This document shows, piece after piece, positions 20,110-29,203 of a stretch of DNA of 64,000 nucleotides (positions are counted from its first letter, which is position 1; each line of letters opens with the position of its first letter). The stretch is from the NCBI GenBank assembly GCA_030407315.1, contig JALQPE010000012.1, positions 124,001 through 188,000 of the forward strand, read 5' to 3'. The DNA comes from Asparagopsis taxiformis. Taxonomy: Eukaryota > Rhodophyta > Florideophyceae > Bonnemaisoniales > Bonnemaisoniaceae. A program made the translations under genes and the position numbers. The notes under the pieces are model-generated. The model was not told the origin of the DNA. It saw only the letters and a list, made by a program, of their open reading frames with translations, and searched no databases.

Positions 20110-21135
20110 CTATTCCGGTGTTGATCGAATTCTCAATGTAAAGTGCATGCCGCCGGAAGCCTTTGCTACACGACTGAGACCGGCCTCATCAACGTCTCGA
20201 CCAACGCCGAGAGTGAACAATCGAGCGCACACTTCCTCTGCGGCCTTTTCAGCCTCTCGTTCAGACTCCTGCAGCTCGTCGGCATGTGTCTGTCCATCAG
20301 TGAGCAGAATGATTGCGCGCTCTCCAGGAAGTGCTTCCTCGGATAGTATCTGTCGTGCACGGCGAATTGGGGAAGCAATATCAGTGCTGCCCATGTGCTG
20401 TTCCATGTTGGTAATACAAGATGCGAGCTTGCTCTTGCAGACATTGGTGAGCGAAACTTCTACCTTTGGATATTGGTTGAACTGAACGAGAGCCACGCTA
20501 GCGTCGGGATTGGTCGAACGAATGTTGTTCACCATACTGTGTGCAAACTCTTTCATAGCGGAAAAGTCATCTTCGGTGACACTGGAACTCCCGTCAACGA
20601 GCACGACGACGCTGAGGCAGCCCATGGGGGCGGGACGACTGATTACACTACAGGGGGAGGCGGAGGAGAGGACAACGAGCTGTTCTTTGGGAGGAGAGGA
20701 AGGTAGGGAGGATTGAGCGCTTGATGGCCAGTAGGTGGAGGTTGCTTGGGCGACATCACCCTTGATACAGTCGAAAATTGCATTTTTCTCAAACTCACAA
20801 GGCATGAGCCACGGGGCGTTTCGTGAGTCGTTGCGTTCCTTTTCAGCGTAGAGGCGCTTCCAGCTTCCGGCATGACGTGCGGCAGCGTTGAGGAGAACGG
20901 AGTTTGCCGACTTGGTTCCACAGCGAGCTTGCACGCGACGCTTCCAGCAGGCGGAATCGGTGGCAACAAGATGGCGCATGCGACGGGAAACGTGCTCAAG
21001 AGTGACGAGGTCGGAGGCGGGGAGATCTGCAATGCACATGGAGATGAGCTCATCTGGGAGAACGGATATGTTCACGTGTGGAGATGGGCTCGGGTGCTCC
21101 ATTATGACGTCTGTGGCGGCGGAGTGGGAATCCAT
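20110..21135 (-). CDS. F-box plus von Willebrand A domain protein
   Basis: 341 residues. An F-box-like segment sits near the N-terminus (about 23-70: ISVLPDELISMCIADLPASDLVTLEHVSRR, then CWKRRVQARCG and SWKRLYAEKER, the Trp spacing seen after F-boxes). A VWA domain follows (about 172-330): VVVLVDGSSSVTEDDF carries the MIDAS DxSxS, with VALVQFNQ, MGSTDIASPIRRARQIL (MIDAS Thr) and AIILLTDGQTHADE (MIDAS Asp). The metal-binding site therefore looks complete. F-box proteins dock substrates to SCF ubiquitin ligases through SKP1; VWA domains bind ligands through a metal. The fusion implies a VWA-based substrate receptor, which is inferred. The minus-strand product ends shortly after the VWA fold. 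Confidence 0.82.
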   Translation of the reverse strand: MDSHSAATDVIMEHPSPSPHVNISVLPDELISMCIADLPASDLVTLEHVSRRMRHLVATDSACWKRRVQARCGTKSANSVLLNAAARHAGSWKRLYAEKERNDSRNAPWLMPCEFEKNAIFDCIKGDVAQATSTYWPSSAQSSLPSSPPKEQLVVLSSASPCSVISRPAPMGCLSVVVLVDGSSSVTEDDFSAMKEFAHSMVNNIRSTNPDASVALVQFNQYPKVEVSLTNVCKSKLASCITNMEQHMGSTDIASPIRRARQILSEEALPGERAIILLTDGQTHADELQESEREAEKAAEEVCARLFTLGVGRDVDEAGLSRVAKASGGMHFTLRIRSTPE

Positions 21136-23629
21136 GAGGAGACGGGTCGGGTTGGAGACTTGACGAGTGTTGGTAGGTATTAACAGGTGTAGGAAGCGGG
21201 AAAGGGGAGCTGCGAAATTCTGTGCAGTGAGGAAAGGAATTATGTTAGTGGGTCGATGCAGCTGCTGGAGAGTGATATGTGTGGTGCAATGGTCGGCGGT
21301 ATAGTAGTCTTACCTGGAGAGCTGTTACGAGAGCTGGCCAACCAAATATGGACTCTGGAGTAGCAGCGAGGGGCAAGGAGTGCGATGGGAGTTGGTTACG
21401 AGTATGCGACTGGAAGTTTGGCGAAGCTGTGGGAGGCGAAATGGGCATGCCGGTAGCACAGGAGGGGTATTGTTGGGTGTGAGTGGGACGCGTGGTGGTG
21501 TGAGTTATGGCAAGTGAAGCGGGAATAGTTTAGCGAGGGAAGAGGAGGCTACTCGGAAGGATATTTGAAGTGGAGTGGTGGGCAGTAATGGGCCGACTGG
21601 CGGGTGTGCGCATACGAGCTGGAATGCGGCCAAACGGGAGTTTAACCTAAACAAAGGGTAGAATCTCAAAGTGAAGATGGCGCATGACTGGAGATTATGG
21701 TGGCGCGACGTTTGCAGCGGTCGGTGGAACGCGTGCATGCAAATGACGGGAAGCGGCATCTGTCGTCTTCATTTTCCACGCGGAAGCGCAAGCAAGCAGG
21801 CGACAGATGCTACATGTGAGATTGAATCTCTATTTGAGCCGATATGATTGGATGTAGTAGTCGGGACGCCGTGATTGGCCAATCGTGTAACGAATGCTGC
21901 TATTTTATTGGTGACATATTTTGCGAATGTTTGACGTATTATCGGGCCAGCGTACCAATGGTTTTGGTGCGATTTTACCCCATTCATCGGGCCATACGGT
22001 ATGATTGAACGGCGTTCATTCGACGCATGTCATGAGCTTTTGCCTGTACAGTGCTGTATATGGGCCACATCGTCGATGACGCCAGTGTCGTCGCCTGCCG
22101 CAGACTGTGAACCGCTTATTGCAGCACGCTCTTCCTCGCCATCGCTCACTGCCGAAGGAGCGCAACGCTAGCGAGTCTGTCGACCCGTCCGTTGCCGCTC
22201 AACGCAGCTGCTGCAATATGCAGATAAACTTGTTGCATGCTCGCCACATCCAAGTGCGCTCGTATACTCTCCGCGCCGTGATTAGCCGTGCCCCAGTTGA
22301 ACGATCAGTGAGCTCGTTTTTTCAACTCGAGTGCGACTAGAGCCACATAACCGATTCGTGACAAGTTTGCATCTTGCGCACCTATCATGCAAGGACAAGT
22401 GTCGCTCATTGTGACCCGCAGACATGTGCGCATCCTGCGATGTTTGCTATGCTAGCCATATGCTCACGGATGAACCGAGAAACAGCATCATGTGTGATGA
22501 ACCGAATGGAATCGAACCGTACGAAAATTTCACCACCCACGATAAGAACAATTTGTACAACGGCCTCTGGGGACTGTAGGACTACTTCGACTGAGTAGCC
22601 CTCCAAGGACTACACCATACACCCGATAGACGCTACGTTCTTGTTCGGCTTGCGCTTGTGCCTAGACAAGAGCTCGATTTAATACGCTTCTTCAGCCATC
22701 TATCCGTGCTCGCTTGAGTGGTGCGTGTTTGTCTGTTGAAATTGGATAAATGCAAAGGGGAAATGCGCGACTGACAAGTTACCCGTTCGAGTCGGTGATC
22801 CGTCGAGATTCACGACTCGAGAGGATGGCATTGTGATATGTTGCCATGAATTCTTCCAAGTTTTCGTGAAATTGAAAACTTTTGTTGTACAAAATTGGCG
22901 CCGTCGTTACGCAGTTCTCAACCCATAATTTCACCATGGGCTGTCCCTCATACGGGCAATGTCTCCGTCAACCTCAAGCTAGAACCCGAGACTATTTAGA
23001 CTGTGCCGATCACAGCGGCAAGCCCCCTCTTCTAACATTCCCCCCGTAGATTAGACAGCTCATTCATTGCCCCCACTAGTGCCCGTGATGTCTGTTTGGG
23101 AGAGTTGGAGTCCCAATTCAGCAGCTGCTGTATTGCGCACACCATTCCTCGGCAGCAAGTCCTGAGCAATCTACAAACTCGTAATATTCGAAGCGTCACC
23201 TACATTATTTCATGCATACGCCTTCTGTGCGATATGCATATCGTAAGGACGCCATATCGAAACTCTCTATATCGTTGCGCGACTTCCGCAAATTCCCACG
23301 GACTCGCGCTTGTACTGAGCTAACATTCCTAAATTCAGATCCTCCCGTCCATCCCAAACCTCAACCCCTCCAACCACTAATCGAGCTACAACAACCAGCA
23401 CGCCCATCGGGACATCCCCCAACCCACTTTGGTCTAATTCCATGTCGTACAATCCCAGATGCCATTCAATCTGGGCCACAAAATCCAGAATATAGCCTCC
23501 AAAAATCAGCAAAACACCCCTCAAAAACCGCGCGCCATCCCAATCTCGCGCAGTCCACCCAATTCTCACCGAGCCTCTTCGCAATCCATTTCGCATCGCA
23601 GCAGCCCGCGAGCAATCCAGCGAGCAGAA
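21136..23629. other. Gene-poor divergent region
   Basis: About 2.5 kb between the divergent F-box/VWA and plastid-protein genes. Short ORFs on both strands show no family resemblance. A T-loop-like word at about 22505 does not fold as a tRNA. Nothing further was recognised. Confidence 0.45.
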
Positions 23630-24226
23630 ATGGCGTCTCGAAACCGCGCTCATCTAGCATTCACCACCTCGATCCCCGCGAGAACGCTCCCGCTGCACGC
23701 GCATCGACAGTCGCTATCGCCGCGACGTCCGCGCGCGCGCGGCGCCTTGCGCACGCTCCGCTGCAAGGCGCCCAATCCGAACAAGGTGCTCTCCAAGCCC
23801 GAATTGGCCGAATGGGCCGAGATTTCGCACATGCTTCGCGCCATAAATCCAGACCTGTCCGATGCGGACGCGGACAAGATTGTGGCTCGCGCTTTCGGAT
23901 GGGGGTCTCAGAAATTCTGGAGGGGCGATGTCAAACAGGAGAAGCCGTCTTTGCAACAGGCACAATCCGCTGTGCAATTTCTACGCGATGAGATTGGACT
24001 CGATGAACCGGCTGTTGCTGCCGTTATTAAGAAGTTTCCCGAAGTTATTCGACTTACAATTGACAAAATGACCGACAATGTTGCGACGATTCAGAAGAAC
24101 TATCCAAACTTGAAGGGTGCCTTGTTGATCAATTCTGTCAAGGCAACACCTGCCGTCTTGGGATTCGATTTCGACTGCGAAGGTGATTGCAAGTCGGAGT
24201 GTGCGCGTTGTTGGGTTCAGTTCTAG
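23630..24226 (+). CDS. Plastid-targeted mTERF-like protein with Cys-rich C-terminus
   Basis: 198 residues. The first 45 or so residues (MASRNRAHLAFTTSIPARTL...) are rich in Ser, Ala and Arg with no acidic residue, as in a transit peptide. The mature part has LSKPELAEWAEISHMLRAINPDLSDADADKIVARAFGW-type helices, then IGLDEPAVAAVIKKFPEVIRL and MTDNVATIQKNYP, which read like paired helices of an mTERF repeat. It ends with CEGDCKSECARCWVQF, a compact four-Cys box. I recall similar endings in plastid proteins of other algae, but could not check. Function unknown; organelle nucleic-acid binding is suggested by the mTERF-like helices, and metal or redox chemistry by the Cys box. The ATG at 23630 was chosen because it starts the transit-like segment; the frame is open further upstream. 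Confidence 0.72.
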   Translation: MASRNRAHLAFTTSIPARTLPLHAHRQSLSPRRPRARGALRTLRCKAPNPNKVLSKPELAEWAEISHMLRAINPDLSDADADKIVARAFGWGSQKFWRGDVKQEKPSLQQAQSAVQFLRDEIGLDEPAVAAVIKKFPEVIRLTIDKMTDNVATIQKNYPNLKGALLINSVKATPAVLGFDFDCEGDCKSECARCWVQF

Positions 24227-24317
24227 CCTGCAACCAATCTTCAACGCTAGTTGATGTAGCTGCTTTCAAAATGTTTGGCGCGATACATACTGTCTCAAGC
24301 TCGCATATTTATTCTAG

Positions 24318-26000
24318 TTAAACATTAGCAAGTTTTGACCCTTTGCGTGCGCTCATATTAATACCACCCGCCTCGCCACCATAGCTAATTCCAGGCTTTC
24401 CAGCATATTCTGTCACTACACTCTTACGGCGGACCACAGCCTTCTGATATGCAAGACGATTCTTCGTTCTAGGCGTCTTCTTATCTTTCGGTCGGAATCT
24501 CGTCAGGCCTCTGTTCTTGACAACTTGCGTTGACGCCTTTCGGCGTGCGTCAGGTTCAACTTCATCATTGAATGTGTAGACATGCGGTTTCATTTCCGCA
24601 GCCGCCTTTCTTGCAAGTCTTGCCTTCTTCTTTGCATTCTTCGAAACCATTCGCTCCATGACAGCGTCGTCATCATCCATATCAGCCAAATCAAGTTCAG
24701 TATTGTCACCGCCAACTGGAGGTGCCTCTACCTCGGGCACCTGCTTAGATGGTGCAGGTTCCTTTCTGATTGTATCAGCATCTGCAGAGGCTAGTCGTAA
24801 CCCTTCCTTATTCTTTCGTTCGCTTTCCATGGCTCCCACAATTTGATTCAACTTTCTTCGCTTACGTGCTTTGCGATCTTCTATGGACTCGCTTTCAGAA
24901 GCTTGCTGACTGGAAACGAAGAGAGATTCAACATGTTTCTCATCATCTTCGATGGATTTTTCAGCCTTCTTTCTCTTCTTAGACTTTCGTTTCTTCTTCC
25001 TCTTTTCTTGAGTATCTTCAGCACGGTCTCCTTCAGCATGACCATTCGGTTCTGTAGGTATGTCCTTCCCTGTTGGTCGAAGAGAATCATTTTCTCCCGC
25101 ATGCAAGTCCTTCGATTTCGCATCATTCTTCGCAGCAATGGGCTCTTCACAAGGCAATGCCATTGCATCCTTCAAGAGTTTCCGAACTCTCCCAATTTGC
25201 AACATGACCGGATGTGAGCGAATCTCCACTTGTTCCAAGTCTGGATCTGTTCTGAGCAGCAAATAGTACGCAACATTATTGACCAAACACGAGAAAAGGT
25301 GATAGCGAAGACGAGCCAGTTCACCCCAATGAACCCTTTCCTTCCAAATCAAAGCCTGTTTACGACTTTCCGCCCCTTCTTTCACAAGCAACGGTATCTC
25401 GGGCGCCGCAACATGGATAACCTTCTCTGCTGCCTCTGTGTCCAGCTCTGGCGAATCTGCACGGTCGACATCCTCATCTTCGGCATCGTCACCAGCATCT
25501 GTATCGTCATCATCGTCGTCATCACCATCGTCACGGAAATCCTCTGGTCGCAATGCGGCCAAGGATTTCTTCTGCAATCGAAGCGCCTCTTCTTCCTCAT
25601 CTTTCAAAGCATCCTTTCTTTCATCATCATCCATAATTTCATACTCATGTGTATCACCTCCATACCACACGTTTCTCCTCCCGCCCCAGTCCTTCTTTTC
25701 ATCGTGCTCATCGGCGGCTTCATCCGACTGCTCAGAATTGGAGTCATCTTCGGACTCGTCAGAATCCGACATGTCGATGTTGAAAACCTGAACATCTCTT
25801 TCGCCATTACGCACGTCATCGTCGTCAGAAGAGGCATCATCGTCTTTCTCGAGCAGGATTTTGTGTCTTTGAGCCAAGAAATCATCGACCTCGTCCGTGT
25901 CCTTTATGTCATAATTTTGATTTGCGCTGGACACGACATCTGGGTCTTCCGGCAGGACTACCTCTGGTTGAATGGGAGCGCGTCTCTTTCCTCGTGCCAT
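24318..26000 (-). CDS. UTP3: UTP3/SAS10 small-subunit processome protein
   Basis: 560 residues. A basic N-terminal patch and long acidic tracts (Asp/Glu/Ser-rich, about 50-200) precede a Sas10/Utp3/C1D-type domain (about 215-295) with YLLLRTDPDLEQ...IRSHPVMLQIGRVRKLL. A lysine-rich middle follows, and then the Sas10 C-terminal domain (about 480-560): RGLTRFRPKDKKTPRTKN, YQKAVVRRKSVV, and YGGEAGGINMSARKGSKL. This is the standard layout of Utp3/Sas10, a nucleolar factor needed for early 18S pre-rRNA processing in the small-subunit processome. It is divergently arranged with HAAO. Confidence 0.93.
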   Translation of the reverse strand: MARGKRRAPIQPEVVLPEDPDVVSSANQNYDIKDTDEVDDFLAQRHKILLEKDDDASSDDDDVRNGERDVQVFNIDMSDSDESEDDSNSEQSDEAADEHDEKKDWGGRRNVWYGGDTHEYEIMDDDERKDALKDEEEEALRLQKKSLAALRPEDFRDDGDDDDDDDTDAGDDAEDEDVDRADSPELDTEAAEKVIHVAAPEIPLLVKEGAESRKQALIWKERVHWGELARLRYHLFSCLVNNVAYYLLLRTDPDLEQVEIRSHPVMLQIGRVRKLLKDAMALPCEEPIAAKNDAKSKDLHAGENDSLRPTGKDIPTEPNGHAEGDRAEDTQEKRKKKRKSKKRKKAEKSIEDDEKHVESLFVSSQQASESESIEDRKARKRRKLNQIVGAMESERKNKEGLRLASADADTIRKEPAPSKQVPEVEAPPVGGDNTELDLADMDDDDAVMERMVSKNAKKKARLARKAAAEMKPHVYTFNDEVEPDARRKASTQVVKNRGLTRFRPKDKKTPRTKNRLAYQKAVVRRKSVVTEYAGKPGISYGGEAGGINMSARKGSKLANV

Positions 26001-26610
26001 GCCGGGATTGATGAAACTTGCACCGCGGAAGACCGACTCGGTGAGCGTCTAGCTGTGAAAAAGCGGCGTATCGGGGAGCCCGCCGTCGTCTTCACGAAAT
26101 CAGGAGAAAAGTTTTGCAAAAATGAAAAAGTGGAAAATTGTGATTACGTCCACTTAGTCGTGTGCTCCCCGTGTCGTTTTGCTGCAGCGATCTTGGGTGT
26201 CTGCAAGAACGGTTGAAACATGCAGCACATCTAAACAAGTGTAACGTAATTGGACACTCATTATCGACTCGTCTTGCCTGAGTTTGTGGCGGGATCAATT
26301 GCATCGTCAGCAGTTTGTGTCATATCTACATCGCAAGCGTTTCCTCATCATACTTGTGCACCCCAAAAGGATGTATCAACAAAAACAAACTGGGGTTGTG
26401 CAAATGTCTAATCTGTCAGAGCCATTCGATGCCAATGACCACAATCGCACTTGTCATCCGCCTCTATTGGTGCCACGTGAGACGAAAATTTTTCAAGCCC
26501 GACTAATGCCCACTGACGCACCACACATATCTCGTATATACAAACAATAGCACAGGTTTGTCCATCCTTACGCAACGCCTGTTTCATCAAAACATACACC
26601 TCTGCACGAC
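26001..26610. promoter_or_regulatory. Divergent promoter region, UTP3 / HAAO
   Basis: 610 bp between two divergent start codons. No specific motif was recognised. Confidence 0.4.
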
Positions 26611-27147
26611 ATGGGACGACTACACGCCGTAAATCTACACGCATGGGTTCGCGACAATCGCCATCTACTCAAGCCGCCCGTGGGCAACAAGCTGCTCTAT
26701 TGTGGTGAATTCAAGGTGATGCTCGTTGGTGGCCCCAATTCCCGGACTGATTATCATATAGAGAGTGGCGAAGAATGGTTCTATCAGCTAGAGGGAGAAA
26801 TGGTCTTGAAAGTGGTGGACGATGGCAACTTTTATGATGTTACTCTCAAGGCGGGTGAGACATTCTGCTTGCCGGCTGGTATTCCACACTCTCCGCAGCG
26901 TCGTCCCAATTCAGTCGGCCTTGTGTTAGAACGCGAGAGGAAACCAGGAGAGATGGACGTTCTACAATGGTACTGCCAAATTCCATCCTGCCGCTCGACC
27001 TTGTTCCGCAGGGAGTTCTTCTGCGGTAATCTGGAAAAGGATATCACGCCGGTTATAACCGAGTATTACAGCAGTGAAGAGAACAGAACCTGTCGTATCT
27101 GTGGTTTCGTAGAACCCCTTCCAAAGAAGAAAACTGTAAAAGTGTAA
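26611..27147 (+). CDS. HAAO: 3-hydroxyanthranilate 3,4-dioxygenase
   Basis: 178 residues, the compact cupin form of this Fe(II) enzyme. It opens the ring of 3-hydroxyanthranilate to give the precursor of quinolinate in NAD synthesis from tryptophan. The iron ligands align with the known enzyme: His49 in DYHIESGEEWF, Glu55, and His93 in GIPHSPQRRP; the substrate-binding Arg45 and Arg97 are also present. Near the C-terminus a CxxC (RTCRICG) remains, part of the extra metal site seen in bacterial and fungal enzymes; only one clear CxxC is visible. No targeting signal, so probably cytosolic. It implies the kynurenine route to NAD in this photosynthetic organism. Confidence 0.95.
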   Translation: MGRLHAVNLHAWVRDNRHLLKPPVGNKLLYCGEFKVMLVGGPNSRTDYHIESGEEWFYQLEGEMVLKVVDDGNFYDVTLKAGETFCLPAGIPHSPQRRPNSVGLVLERERKPGEMDVLQWYCQIPSCRSTLFRREFFCGNLEKDITPVITEYYSSEENRTCRICGFVEPLPKKKTVKV

Positions 27148-27191
27148 ATGGCGATGTGCAATCTCATAATACCATTACTTTACTTTACATA

Positions 27192-28952
27192 TCACACCGC
27201 AGTGTACAGAGGTGTATTTTGGTCCCTTTCAACCTGTTGCGTATATGTATCAGTTGTCCTCTCCTTCCTTTGCTGACTTTGCGACCATGACTCCTTCAGT
27301 CCCTTTTGCTCAACATGGTTCTGCAACACATTTCTTGCTTCTTCCACTCGCAGCTCCGCCGCGGGGTTGCCATATCCTGCTGCTTGCCACCCAATTACCA
27401 GCTTTTCCATTTCACGTCCGCTAAAGCCTGCCGTGTCCTTCACAGTCTCCGCCCAAAACTCTTCCCACGGCTCATCACCAGGCATTTTCACCTGGACAAC
27501 TGATTTCCGCATGAGACGATCGATATAAAGCGTCAGCATTTCCCTCCGTTCTTTCTCGCCGGGTAGTGAAAACGGTACTACGTCATCTACACGGTCCGCC
27601 GCAGCTTCATCAAACTCGTACGGTCGATTCGTTGCCATCATCAACATAAACCTTGTTGAAGGCTCGCCTGTGCGATATAAGAAAGCATTAAGCGCATTCC
27701 GCATATCTTCTGTCGCACCGGTAGCAGAGCTTCTCGTTCGCAAGAATGCATCCGCCTCATCAATGAACAATAGAAGGCCCTTCCGAGATGTGGATGCCCA
27801 GTCAAAAAGTTTATGCAACTCTGTAACCGCACTGGAGCCGAGCGGTGCGAGATCACCACCGGTGAAAATAGCATATTCCAGTCCACTCTCCTTCGCAAGT
27901 CCTTTTGCGAAGAGTGTTTTTCCAGTACCGGGTGGTCCGGACAGTAGAACATTGCGGAACGGAGCATTGTGTCTCCTCGCATTCTTGGTCGCACGTGCGA
28001 TTCTTTGCAGGCGTGTCTTTGTAGGTGCTGCAAGCACAACACCATCGAGAGCTCGTTCAGCATCCTGCTTACCGAATCGTGTCCAAATTTTCCGAACAGT
28101 GGCAACAGGCTCCCTGACAACAGATTGGGCTGTTAGACGGCTGGTGTCACGAACCAGAGATGGTCTTCCCAAGCGTGCAGCAATGTAGCCGCCTGCTACA
28201 GTTGCAGCCGCGCGGGCCGAATAGATGCCTAGTGCAACAGCAGTGAGTCCTCCGACAGTAGTAGCGACTTTTTTCCTGTCCGAAACAAAGGAAGAGAGAC
28301 CGGCACCCACGCTGCTTGTTGCCACTTTGATACCTTCTAGAGTTGTTTTTCTGGCCTCTCGCAATTCGAGCCGCTTCTGCTGCATGATCAAGTCGTGATT
28401 TCTCCTCTCCTGTTCAATGCGACCCTCAGCCTCTGCACGCGCCTTGGCACTGTCAGCTTGTTGACGAAGCGCAGTTTCGTATTCAAGTGTTTTCCGACGG
28501 ATAGCCTCCTGTCTCATGACGCTTTCCTCATCTTTCTGCCTTTCCTCATCCTTGAGCTGCTTCTGGGCTTGCATCTGCATGCCAAGGGTATCCTTTTGCC
28601 TCTCACGCTCTAGCTTATCTCTGTAAAGCTCCTGGGCATGAGCATATTCCGCCTGCTTTTCAAGAGTCTTTCTCTGCTGCTCAGCCTGGATCTCAATATT
28701 CTTGGCACGTTGCTGGGCCTCATAGGCGCGCAATTCGGAGGATTTTGCTTCAAACTCAGTTTGCTTGGTCTTCTCTTGTTCGCGAACGAGGTCAAGTGCC
28801 ATGCGGGCATTTGGAGAGGCGTCTATCTCCCGGGCGGCCTTTGCGGCGCGTTCGAGACCAGTGGGGTCGATAGTTCCGGAGAAGGATTCATTGGAAGCAG
28901 CTTTGTTCTGGCCAGATCCAGCGTTGCCGCTGCCACTCAAGTTTTTGAACAT
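27192..28952 (-). CDS. ATAD3: ATAD3-type mitochondrial AAA+ ATPase
   Basis: 586 residues, a typical ATAD3 length. The N-terminal half is a long charged coiled coil (about 35-215, many KQ/ER/EA repeats). A short hydrophobic region follows (about 225-265, VGGLTAVALGIYSARAAATV), corresponding to the membrane anchor. The AAA+ module has Walker A LSGPPGTGKTLFAKGLA (about 335-350), Walker B LLLFIDEADAFLRTR, sensor MMATNRPYEFDEAAADRVDD and the SFSGREMEK-type second sensor region (DTAGFSGREMEKLV). ATAD3 sits in the mitochondrial inner membrane, spans contact sites and is linked to nucleoid and cristae organisation. Its start codon faces the TyrRS gene across about 250 bp. Confidence 0.95.
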   Translation of the reverse strand: MFKNLSGSGNAGSGQNKAASNESFSGTIDPTGLERAAKAAREIDASPNARMALDLVREQEKTKQTEFEAKSSELRAYEAQQRAKNIEIQAEQQRKTLEKQAEYAHAQELYRDKLERERQKDTLGMQMQAQKQLKDEERQKDEESVMRQEAIRRKTLEYETALRQQADSAKARAEAEGRIEQERRNHDLIMQQKRLELREARKTTLEGIKVATSSVGAGLSSFVSDRKKVATTVGGLTAVALGIYSARAAATVAGGYIAARLGRPSLVRDTSRLTAQSVVREPVATVRKIWTRFGKQDAERALDGVVLAAPTKTRLQRIARATKNARRHNAPFRNVLLSGPPGTGKTLFAKGLAKESGLEYAIFTGGDLAPLGSSAVTELHKLFDWASTSRKGLLLFIDEADAFLRTRSSATGATEDMRNALNAFLYRTGEPSTRFMLMMATNRPYEFDEAAADRVDDVVPFSLPGEKERREMLTLYIDRLMRKSVVQVKMPGDEPWEEFWAETVKDTAGFSGREMEKLVIGWQAAGYGNPAAELRVEEARNVLQNHVEQKGLKESWSQSQQRKERTTDTYTQQVERDQNTPLYTAV

Positions 28953-29203
28953 GGTAGAATTGGAACACTAAAACGGCGTTGCGGATGAAGAGGCAATGTA
29001 GATAGGAGAATATGTGGCTGAAAAGGTGGTCGTCGGTGCGCACCGCTGAGAGCAGCCAATTCAAGATTAGCCGGCGCCGAGACGGTCTCAGATGGAAACA
29101 TTGGGATCAATGAGGCGCAGACAACATCTGGCCGAATCAACTTTGGGTTATATTTTCTCGGTGCCCTCCACTTGCTTTATTCCCATTTGCTGTTGTATCT
29201 CAC
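28953..29203. promoter_or_regulatory. Bidirectional promoter, ATAD3 / TyrRS
   Basis: 251 bp between the divergent ATAD3 and TyrRS start codons, the shortest clean divergent spacer in the window. A shared promoter is inferred from spacing; no TATA-like element stands out. Confidence 0.45.

Noticed and set aside
22495..22525. T-loop-like ggttcgattcc on the minus strand
   Set aside because: The flanking bases do not form a T stem, and no D or anticodon arm fits upstream.
25230..26216. 328-residue ORF antisense to UTP3
   Set aside because: Hydrophobic runs arise from the complement of acidic Asp/Glu codons in UTP3.
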